This document shows positions 54,801 to 64,000 of a stretch of 64,000 nt of DNA, piece after piece (position 1 is the first letter of the stretch; each line of letters opens with the position of its first letter). This DNA is from Prostheceraeus crozeri (taxonomy: Eukaryota > Platyhelminthes > Polycladida > Euryleptidae): the NCBI GenBank assembly GCA_907163375.1, contig CAJQUW010004600.1, forward strand, positions 434,001 through 498,000, in the 5' to 3' direction. The notes below the pieces were generated by a model that had not been told where the DNA came from, ran no database searches, and worked only from the letters and a program-made list of their open reading frames with translations. The position numbers and the translations under genes were made by a program.

Positions 54801-57800
54801 AGAGTTAGAATTTTGGACGTTTTGGGCTGTAGCGCCAAAACGAAGCATCGGAGAGCAAAACGGATTTCAGATTTGGAATCAGCATGAAATTCTCTATCAA
54901 CATGGTAAGTTTCAAGTCAATCGGAGAGAAAAATTTTCAACATTTTTCGAAAAAACGACAGAGTTAGAATTTTGGTCGTTTTGGGCTGTAGCACCAAAAC
55001 GAAGCATCGGATGGGAAAACGGAGGCCAGATTCGGATTCAGCGTGAAATTCTGCATCGGTATGGTGAGTTTCAAGTCAATCGGAGAGAAAAATTTTCGCT
55101 GACGTCCCCCCCCTCTGGACAGCTCGCTTCGATCTTGGCTTCTAGTGGACGGATTTTGTCGTGCCATAGCTCGTTTGAAAGCTAAGAATGAGACAAATTC
55201 ACTGAAAGAATCGGCTTGTTCCTATCTGTCTTCGTTTAGATGTGAGACACCATTTAAGATTTGGGAGATTGGCGAAAAAACGACAGAGTTAGAATTTTGG
55301 ACGTTTTGGGCTGTAGCGCCAAAACGAAGCATCGGATGGGAAAACGGATTTCAGATTTGGAATCAGCATGAAATCCTCTATCAACATGGTCAGTTTCAAG
55401 TCAATCGGAGAGAAAAAATTTTCAACATTTTTCGAAAAAACGACAGAGTTAGAATTTTGGACGTTTTGGGCTGTAGCACCAAAACGAGGCATCGGATAGG
55501 AAAACGGAGGCCAGATTCGGATTCAGCGTGAAATTCTGCATCGGTATGGTGAGTTTCAAGTCAATCGGAGAGAAAAAGTTTCGCTGACGTCCCCCCCTCG
55601 GCACCGACCTTCCAACTTTGCTTCTAGTGGACGGATTTTGTCGTGCAATAGCTCTTTTTGAAAGCTAAGAATGAGACAAATTCACTGAAAGAATCAGCTT
55701 GTTCATATCTGTCTTCGTTTAGATGTGAGACACCATTTAAGATTTGGGAGATTGCCGAAAAAACGACAGAGTTAGAATTTTGGACGTTTTGGGCTGTAGC
55801 GCCAAAACGAAGCATCGGAGAGCAAAACGGATTTCAGATTTGGAATCAGCATGAAATTCTCTATCAACATGGTCAGTTTCAAGTCAATCGGAGAGAAAAA
55901 TTTTCAACATTTTTCGAAAAAACGACAGAGTTAGAATTTTGGTCGTTTTGGGCTGTAGCACCAAAACGAAGCATCGGATGGGAAAACGGAGGCCAGATTC
56001 GGACTCAGCGTGAAATTCTGCATCGGTATGGTGAATTTGAAAGCAATCGGAGAGAAAAATTTTCGCTGACCTCCCCCCTCGGGAGAGCTAGCTTCGATCT
56101 TGGCTTCTAGTGGACGGATTTTTAGTCGTGCAATAGCTCGTTTGAAAGCTAAGAATGAGACAAATTCACTGAAAGAATCGGCTTGTTCATATCTGTCTTC
56201 GTTTAGATGTGAGACACCATTTAAGATTTTGGGAGATTGGCGAAAAACGACAGAGTTAGAATTTTGGACGTTTTGGGCTGTAGCGCCAAAACGAAGCATC
56301 GGATGGGAAAACGGATTTCAGATTTGGAATCAGCGTCAAATTCTCTATCAACATGGTCAGTTTCAAGTCAATCGGAGAGAAAAAATTTTCAACATTTTTC
56401 GAAAAAACGACAGAGTTAGAATTTTGGACGTTTTGGGCTGTAGCACCAAAACGAGGCATCGGATAGGAAAACGGAGGCCAGATTCGGATTCAGCGTGAAA
56501 TTCTGCATCGGTATGGTGAGTTTCAAGTCAATCGGAGAGAAAAAGTTTCGCTGACGTCCCCCCCTCGGCACCGACCTTCCAACTTTGCTTCTAGTGGACG
56601 GATTTTGTCGTGCAATAGCTCTTTTTGAAAGCTAAGAATGAGACAAATTCACTGAAAGAATCAGCTTGTTCATATCTGTCTTCGTTTAGATGTGAGACAC
56701 CATTTAAGATTTGGGAGATTGCCGAAAAAACGACAGAGTTAGAATTTTGGACGTTTTGGGCTGTAGCGCCAAAACGAAGCATCGGAGAGCAAAACGGATT
56801 TCAGATTTGGAATCAGCATGAAATTCTCTATCAACATGGTAAGTTTCAAGTCAATCGGAGAGAAAAATTTTCAACATTTTTCGAAAAAACGACAGAGTTA
56901 GAATTTTGGTCGTTTTGGGCTGTAGCACCAAAACGAAGCATCGGATGGGAAAACGGAGGCCAGATTCGGATTCAGCGTGAAATTCTGCATCGGTATGGTG
57001 AATTTGAAAGCAATCGGAGAGAAAAAATTTTCGCTGACTTCCCCCCTCGGGAGAGCTAGCTTCGATCTTGGCTTCCAGTGGACGGATTTTGTCGTGCCAT
57101 AGCTCGTTTGAAAGCTAAGAGTGAGACAAATTCACTGAAAGAATCGGCTTGTTCCTATCTGTCTTCGTTTAGATGTGAGACGCCAGTTAAGATTTTGGGA
57201 CATTGGCGAAAAACGACAGAGTTAGAATTTGGGACGTTTTGGGCTGTAGCGCCAAAACTAACCATCGGATTGGAAAACGGAGGCCAGATTCGGATTCAGC
57301 GTGAAATTCTGCATCGGTATGGTGAGTTTCAAGTCAATCGGAGAGAAAAAGTTTCGCTGACGTCCCCCCCCTCGGCACCGACCTTCCAACTTTGCTTCTA
57401 GTGGACGGATTTTGTCGTGCAATAGCTCGTTTGAAAGCTAAGAGTGAGACAAATTCACTGAAAGAATCAGCTTGTTCATATCTGTCTTCGTTTAGATGTG
57501 AGACACCATTTAAGATTTGGGAGATTGGCGAAAAAACGACAGAGTTAGAATTTTTGGTCGTTTTGGGCTGTAGCGCCAAAACGAAGCATCGGATAGGAAA
57601 ACGGAGGCCAGATTCGGATTCAGCGTGAAATTCTTTATCCGTATGGTGAGTTTCAAGTCAATCGGAGAGAAAAAGTTTCGCTGACGTCCCCCCTCGGCAC
57701 CGACCTTCCAACTTTGCTTCTAGTGGACGGATTTTGTCGTGCAATAGCTCGTTTGAAAGCTAAGAGTGAGACAAATTCACTGAGAGAAGCGGCTTGTTCA

Positions 57801-60800
57801 TGTCTGTCTTCGTTTAGATGTGAGACACCATTTAAGATTTGGGAGATTGGCGAAAAAACGACAGAGTTAGAATTTTGGACGTTTTGGGCTGTAGCGCCAA
57901 AACGAAGCATCGGAGAGCAAAACGGATTTCAGATTTGGAATCAGCATCAAATTCTCTATCAACATGGTGAGAGTTTCAAGTCAATCGGAGAGAAAAATTT
58001 TCAACATTTTTCGAAAAAACGACAGAGTTAGAATTTTGGTCGTTTTGGGCTGTAGCACCAAAACGAAGCATCGGATGGGAAAACGGAGGCCAGATTCGGA
58101 TTCAGCGTGAAATTCTGCATCGGTATGGTGAATTTGAAAGCAATCGGAGAGAAAAATTTTCGCTGACGTCCCCCCCCTCGGGAGAGCTAGCTTCGATTTT
58201 GGCTTCCAGTGGACGGATTTTGTCGTGCCATAGCTCGTTTGAAAGCTAAGAGTGAGACAAATTCACTGAAAGAATCGGCTTGTTCATATCTGTCTTCGTT
58301 TAGATGTGAGACGCCAGTTAAGATTTTGGGAGATTGGCGAAAAACGACAGAGTTAGAATTTTGGACGTTTTGGGCTGTAGCGCCAAAACGAAGCATCGGA
58401 TGGGAAAACGGATTTCAGATTTGGAATCAGCATGAAATTCTCTATCAACATGGTGAGTTTCAAGTCAATCGGAGAGAAAAAGTTTCGCTGACGTCCCCCC
58501 CTCGGCACCGACCTTCCAACTTTGCTTTTAGTGGACGGATTTTGTCGTGCAATAGCTCGTTTGAAAGCTAAGAGTGAGACAAATTCACTGAAAGAATCGG
58601 CTTGTTCATATCTGTCTTCGTTTAGATGTGAGACGCCATTTAAGATTTTGGGAGATTGGCGAAAAACGACAGAGTTAGAATTTTGGTCGTTTTGGGCTGT
58701 AGCGCCAAAACGAACCATCGGATGGGAAAACGGAGGCCAGATTCGGATTCAGCGTGAAATTCTGCATCGGTATGGTGAGTTTCAAGTCAATCGGAGAGAA
58801 AAAGTTTCGCTGACGTCCCCCCCCCTCGGCACCGACCTTCCAACTTTGCTTCTAGTGGACGGATTTTGTCGTGCAATAGCTCGTTTGAAAGCTAAGAGTG
58901 AGACAAATTCACTGAAAGAATCAGCTTGTTCATATCTGTCTTCGTTTAGATGTGAGACGCCATTTAAGATTTTGGGACATTGGCGAAAAACGACAGAGTT
59001 AGAATTTTGGACGTTTTGGGCTGTAGCTTCAAAACGAAGCATCGGATTGGAAAACGGATTTCAGATTTGGAATCAGCATCAAATTCTCTATCAACATGGT
59101 AATTTTCAAGTCAATCGGAGAGTTTCAAGTCAATCGGAGAGAAAAATTTTCAACATTTTTCGAAAAAACGACAGAGTTAGGATTTTGGTCGTTTTGGGCT
59201 GTAGCACCAAAACGAAGCATCGGATGGGAAAACGGAGGCCAGATTCGGATTCAGCGTGAAATTCTGCATCGGTATGGTGAATTTGAAAGCAATCGGAGAG
59301 AAAAATTTTCGCTGACCTCCCCCCTCGGGAGAGCTAGCTTCGATCTTGGCTTCTAGTGGACGGATTTTTAGTCGTGCAATAGCTCGTTTGAAAGCTAAGA
59401 ATGAGACAAATTCACTGAAAGAATCGGCTTGTTCATATCTGTCTTCGTTTAGATGTGAGGCACCATTTAAGATTTGGGAGATTGGCGAAAAAACGACAGA
59501 GTTAGAATTTTGGACGTTTTGGGCTGTAGCGCCAAAACGAAGCATCGGATGGGAAAACGGATTTCAGATTTGGAATCAGCATGAAATCCTCTATCAACAT
59601 GGTCAGTTTCAAGTCAATCGGAGAGAAAAAATTTTCAACATTTTTCGAAAAAACGACAGAGTTAGAATTTTGGTCGTTTTGGGCTGTAGCACCAAAACGA
59701 AGCATCGGATAGGAAAACGGAGGCCAGATTCGGATTCAGCGTGAAATTCTTTATCCGTATGGTGAGTTTCAAGTCAATCGGAGAGAAAAAGTTTCGCTGA
59801 CGTCCCCCCTCGGCACCGACCTTCCAACTTTGCTTCTAGTGGACGGATTTTGTCGTGCAATAGCTCGTTTGAAAGCTAAGAGTGAGACAAATTCACTGAA
59901 AGAAGCGGCTTGTTCATGTCTGTCTTCGTTTAGATGTGAGACACCATTTAAGATTTGGGAGATTGGCGAAAAAACGACAGAGTTAGAATTTTGGACGTTT
60001 TGGGCTGTAGCGCCAAAACGAAGCATCGGAGAGCAAAACGGATTTCAGATTTGGAATCAGCATCAAATTCTCTATCAACATGGTAATTTTCAAGTCAATC
60101 GGAGAGTTTCAAGTCAATCGGAGAGAAAAATTTTCAACATTTTTCGAAAAAACGACAGAGTTAGAATTTTGGTCGTTTTGGGCTGTAGCACCAAAACGAA
60201 GCATCGGATGGGAAAACGGAGGCCAGATTCGGATTCAGCGTGAAATTCTGCATCGGTATGGTGAATTTGAAAGCAATCGGAGAGAAAAATTTTCGCTGAC
60301 CTCCCCCCTCGGGAGAGCTAGCTTCGATCTTGGCTTCCAGTGGACGGATTTTGTCGTGCAATAGCTCGTTTGAAAGCTAAGAATGAGACAAATTCACTGA
60401 AAGAATCGGCTTGTTCATATCTGTCTTCGTTTAGATGTGAGACGCCAGTTAAGATTTTGGGAGATTGGCGAAAAACGACAGAGTTAGAATTTTGGACGTT
60501 TTGGGCTGTAGCGCCAAAACGAAGCATCGGATGGGAAAACGGATTTCAGATTTGGAATCAGCATGAAATTCTCTATCAACATGGTGAGTTTCAAGTCAAT
60601 CGGAGAGAAAAAGTTTCGCTGACGTCCCCCCCTCGGCACCGACCTTCCAACTTTGCTTTTAGTGGACGGATTTTGTCGTGCAATAGCTCGTTTGAAAGCT
60701 AAGAGTGAGACAAATTCACTGAAAGAATCGGCTTGTTCATATCTGTCTTCGTTTAGATGTGAGACGCCATTTAAGATTTGGGACATTGGCGAAAAACGAC

Positions 60801-62640
60801 AGAGTTAGAATTTTGGTCGTTTTGGGCTGTTGCGCCAAAACGAACCATCGGATGGGAAAACGGAGGCCAGATTCGGATTCAGCGTGAAATTCTGCATCTG
60901 TATGGTGAGTTTCAAGTCAATCGGAGAGAAAAAGTTTCGCTGACGCCCCCCCCCCTCGGCACCGACCTTCCAACTTTGCTTCTAGTGGACGGATTTTGTC
61001 GTGCAATAGCTCGTTTGAAAGCTAAGAGTGAGACAAATTCACTGAAAGAATCAGCTTGTTCATATCTGTCTTCGTTTAGATGTGAGACGCCATTTAAGAT
61101 TTTGGGACATTGGCGAAAAACGACAGAGTTAGAATTTTGGACGTTTTGGGCTGTAGCGCCAAAACGAAGCATCGGAGAGCAAAACGGATTTCAGATTTGG
61201 AATCAGCATCAAATTCTCTATCAACATGGTAATTTTCAAGTCAATCGGAGAGTTTCAAGTCAATCGGAGAGAAAAATTTTCAACATTTTTCGAAAAAACG
61301 ACAGAGTTAGGATTTTGGTCGTTTTGGGCTGTAGCACCAAAACGAAGCATCGGATGGGAAAACGGAGGCCAGATTCGGATTCAGCGTGAAATTCTGCATC
61401 GGTATGGTGAATTTGAAAGCAATCGGAGAGAAAAATTTTCGCTGACCTCCCCCCTCGGGAGAGCTAGCTTCGATCTTGGCTTCTAGTGGACGGATTTTTA
61501 GTCGTGCAATAGCTCGTTTGAAAGCTAAGAATGAGACAAATTCACTGAAAGAATCGGCTTGTTCATATCTGTCTTCGTTTAGATGTGAGACACCATTTAA
61601 GATTTGGGAGATTGGCGAAAAAACGACAGAGTTAGAATTTTGGACGTTTTGGGCTGTAGCGCCAAAACGAAGCATCGGATGGGAAAACGGATTTCAGATT
61701 TGGAATCAGCATGAAATTCTCTATCAACATGGTGAGTTTCAAGTCAATCGGAGAGAAAAAATTTTCAACATTTTTCGAAAAAACGACAGAGTTAGAATTT
61801 TGGACGTTTTGGGCTGTAGCACCAAAACGAGGCATCGGATAGGAAAACGGAGGCCAGATTCGGATTCAGCGTGAAATTCTGCATCGGTATGGTGAGTTTT
61901 AAGTCAATCAGAGAGAAAAAGTTTCGCTGACGTCCCCCCCCTCGGCACCGACCTTCCAACTTTGCTTCTAGTGGACGGATTTTGTCGTGCAATAGCTCGT
62001 TTGAAAGCTAAGAATAAGACAAATTCACTGAAAGAATCGGCTTGTTCATATCTGTCTTCGTTTAGATGTGAGACACCATTTAAGATTTGGGAGATTGGCG
62101 AAAAAACGACAGAGTTAGAATTTTGGTCGTTTTGGGCTGTAGCGCCAAAACGAAGCGTCGGATAGGAAAACGGAGGCCAGATTCGGATTCAGCATGAAAT
62201 TCTGCATCAGTATGGTGAGTTTTAATACAATCGGAGAGAAAAAGTTTCGCTGACGTCCCCCCTCGGCACCGACCTTCCAACTTTGCTTCTAGTGAACGGA
62301 TTTTGTCGTGCAATAGCTCGTTTGAAAGCTAAGAGTGAGACAAATTCACTGAAAGAATCGGCTTGTTCATATCTGTCGTCGTTTAGATGTGAGACGCCAT
62401 TTAAGATTTTGGGACATTGGCGAAAAACGACAGAGTTAGAATTTGGGACGTTTTGGGCTGTAGCTTCAAAACGAAGCATCGGATTGGAAAACGGATTTCA
62501 GATTTGGAATCAGCATCAAATTCTCTATCAACATGGTAAGTTGCAAGTCAATCGGAGAGTTTCAAGTCAATCGGAGAGAAAAATTTGATGGAAAAACGGA
62601 GGCCAGATTCGGATTCAGCGTCAAATTCTACATGGAAATA
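51890..62640 (+). repeat. Higher-order satellite array, 161-bp blocks, units of about 322 and 483 bp
   Basis: There are three block types. A1 is recognised by GGATTTCAGATTTGGAATCA, A2 by GGAGGCCAGATTCGGATTCA, and B by TAGTGGACGGATTTTGTCGT. A1 and A2 are about 161 bp each and clearly homologous; both start with CGACAGAGTTAGAATTTTGG. B is also about 161 bp but has no obvious similarity to A. Units are A1-B or A2-B (about 322 bp) and A1-A2-B (about 483 bp). I located 26 B anchors, from 52,081 to 62,290. Spacings are 12 of about 321-325, 10 of about 482-486 and 3 of 501. The 501-bp units carry an extra 18-bp duplication of TCAATCGGAGAGTTTCAAG type. Block B contains a variable C-tract before TCGGCACCGACC. 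Open frames on both strands are by-products of the repeats. The last copy, 62,590-62,640, is degraded. Confidence 0.97.
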
Positions 62641-62710
62641 GTGTATTTCCAGCTCAATCGGAGCACTAGAACCGGAGATAGACGGGTTTTTAGTGTTTGG
62701 ATGATGGGTA

Positions 62711-62772
62711 TTACGTCATCAGCTGATCGCCACACACTATATAAGCTGGGAACCGACAGAGACTTGTCATTC
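62711..62772 (+). promoter_or_regulatory. TATA/initiator promoter with a bZIP-like site
   Basis: TATATAAG at 62,738-62,745 is followed 31 bases downstream (from the first T) by an initiator-like TCATTC with A at 62,769. This is canonical spacing for RNA polymerase II. TTACGTCATC at about 62,711-62,720 resembles an ATF/CREB or C/EBP-ATF site, followed by a CAGCTG E-box. The satellite array ends only about 100 bp upstream. Confidence 0.65.
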
Positions 62773-62791
62773 ATACGAGAGATTGCCAACG
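62769..62791 (+). other. Predicted non-coding leader exon 1 (about 23 nt)
   Basis: From the initiator A to the donor GGTAAGT (GTAAGT at 62,792-62,797, a near-perfect 5' splice site). The exon contains no ATG. Its small size is unusual, so it is marked as prediction. Confidence 0.5.
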
Positions 62792-63829
62792 GTAAGTCGT
62801 CTCTCTGAGCTCTGATGATAGCTTCGGACATTCCAAATTCCGGGTTTCTGTAAAAAACCGACTTAGAAAATTTCATTGTTGATATCAGCTAAGGCGTCAG
62901 ACTTAGAGGTTAGCCAGGAGATGGCCTTCGTCTCCAGGCCATAAAAGACTCCAATACTTTAAAGGCTTGTAACTTTGCTTCTACAAGTCCGTTTGACTTG
63001 ATTCAAAAAAGGTTCGGTCGCTATTGACCTGCCCTAAGTGATAGACTACTTATAAAATTTCATAAGTAGTGCTAAAAAGTTGAAAAATTTAAATTCACTA
63101 TTTTTGGAGGTTTTCTGGGGTTTTCGACCCTGCTGAAGTCAATGAAAGCATTTTTAATGATGTCTGAGCCAGTCTTCTCATGGTATAAGCGGCTTTTCAC
63201 TGAAAGCGAGCAAGACATGGAGAGTTTTACTGTAATATTCCACTGACAGGGTGTTCCTTCGGGACGGCGGACGATGCCGTAGTGATAAGTGTGGCAAGGG
63301 AGTGTGTCATAGTTTAGACCGTATCCGCTGGGACAACTCATGTCTCATGTTGGGCATTTGACACAGTTCTCAACGTAGGACTTTGAACGTCACTCGGTTG
63401 AGTCTTAGCTATCTTGTCATGGGTGGCCTCTAAACATCTCCATTGCAAAACGCTGGTGAATCAAGCTCTCTGCGGCCTGCTATCAAGCTGCTATCAAAGC
63501 AATAACTTGGGATGTTTCCTCAAGGTTTTTAAGTATGCTGAGTTCAAATCTGCTATCAGATTTCAAATTTAACTAAGTCTAAGGCAGCTTTGAGGGGTTA
63601 GATCCCAGCTACTGATCACTACCTTTGACGCGGCGTTGCTGTTACCACTTCGGGGCAGTGACAATGATGTCTTCAGCTGTAAATAGCGGGTATCGGGGAA
63701 GATCTCTCACTTCCCTAGTGATCAGTACAAGGCCTTCGGGCTGTCGACGGGATCGAGTGCCACTCGCTATACTCAAATCTATCATTCCTCACTAAGTGTA
63801 AAATCATTGTTTTCCGTTTTTCGCTTCAG
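62792..63829 (+). other. Predicted intron 1 in the 5' untranslated region
   Basis: The donor GTAAGTCG and the acceptor TTTTCCGTTTTTCGCTTCAG at 63,810-63,829 with a pyrimidine-rich tract delimit 1,038 bp. An 89-codon minus frame inside (63,072-63,341) shows no domain and is not supported. Confidence 0.5.
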
Positions 63830-63831
63830 AA

Positions 63832-64000
63832 ATGCCGAAATACAATAATATGAAGACCAGTTTCAAACTGTGTCAATGCCGGAAGGTATTCCGAGCTAAC
63901 GCCTTCAAGAAACACGCTTGCACTAGCAAGAAACAGATAGGGGTCGCTCGCTACTATTGCGGAGCCCACAAAGTCAGTCGCTTAAGTGAGCGGCTGGAGG
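63832..64000 (+). CDS. N-terminus of a Cys/His-rich (zinc-finger-like) protein, continues beyond the window
   Basis: The ATG lies two bases after the predicted acceptor, in context AGAAATGC. The 56 codons to the window edge are open: MPKYNNMKTSFKLCQCRKVF, then RANAFKKHACTSKK, then a basic segment with YYCGAHKVSRLSERLE. Spacing C-x-C-x(12)-H-x-C looks like a zinc-knuckle or degenerate zinc finger, and a second C..H begins. Base composition and codon use are balanced, and there is no disruption, unlike the rest of the window. The gene is either a host gene or the first gene of a larger element whose promoter lies next to the array. Family not recognised. Confidence 0.55.
   Translation, partial: MPKYNNMKTSFKLCQCRKVFRANAFKKHACTSKKQIGVARYYCGAHKVSRLSERLE

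Noticed and set aside
51880-62588. Dozens of open frames of 60-245 codons on both strands sharing segments such as TTELEFWTFWAVAPKRSIG
   Set aside because: They are translations of the tandem satellite. The 161-bp blocks change frame between units, equivalent frames are open on both strands, and boundaries follow repeat structure rather than genes.
63072-63341. 89-codon minus frame within the predicted intron
   Set aside because: No domain, no supporting splice or promoter features, and typical chance length.

Overview
This window is nuclear DNA from an invertebrate animal, and almost all of it is mobile-element debris. It carries long AT-rich stretches, (TA)n microsatellites, remnants of Penelope-like, L2-like and Jockey/CR1-like retrotransposons, and Tc1, DD41D mariner-like, hAT, PIF/Harbinger and pogo-like DNA transposons. 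Consensus splice sites, TATA/initiator spacing and the complete absence of operons rule out a prokaryote. The species cannot be fixed from the sequence; a marine or freshwater invertebrate is the best guess from the mixture of elements.

Region 1 (1-2,200): the 3' end of a Penelope-like element with its GIY-YIG domain, a long TA microsatellite, and about 1 kb with no recognisable gene.

Region 2 (about 2,200-23,645): a decayed Polinton/Maverick (adintovirus-like) provirus. In order it holds a two-helix membrane protein, an unknown 230-residue-plus protein, the penton (minor capsid) protein, the FtsK/HerA-like packaging ATPase, an unknown 120-residue protein, and a protein-primed family B DNA polymerase. 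Then come minus-strand blocks of an unknown gene, a coiled-coil fibre-like protein, a small pVI-like protein, the double jelly-roll major capsid protein, a small hydrophobic pX-like protein, a parvovirus-type phospholipase A2 protein and the start of the retroviral-type integrase. Most genes carry frameshifts or stops; the penton, pX-like and PLA2 genes are open from end to end. The polymerase is split at its catalytic motif C (YTD|TDS) by an intein that still shows its splicing blocks and two LAGLIDADG motifs. I consider this the most interesting object in the window. Later insertions cut the provirus: a repeat-rich block with a pogo-like element (11.56-13.78 kb), a block of about 4.6 kb carrying a hAT MITE with a perfect 8-bp target duplication (14.43-19.07 kb), and a CGGBP1-like hAT transposon that truncates the integrase.

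Region 3 (23.6-51.2 kb): nested transposons. They are the hAT, a full-length Tc1 inside a TA repeat, a Jockey/CR1-like LINE split by an internally deleted Harbinger, a second related LINE, RT-tail fragments, one probable host exon (PAN/apple-like, 40,720-41,004 minus), a DD41D transposon holding a 95-bp foldback, a 474-bp MITE with long inverted repeats, an L2-like LINE and a Penelope-like element.

Region 4 (51.6-62.6 kb): a tandem array of about 10.7 kb built from 161-bp blocks. These combine into units of about 322 and about 483 bp and into still longer periods, giving a true higher-order satellite.

Region 5 (62.6-64.0 kb): the array runs straight into a TATA/initiator promoter, a very short leader exon with a consensus donor, an intron of about 1 kb, and the first 56 codons of a cysteine/histidine-rich protein that continues past the window. 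This is the only apparently live gene start in the sequence.
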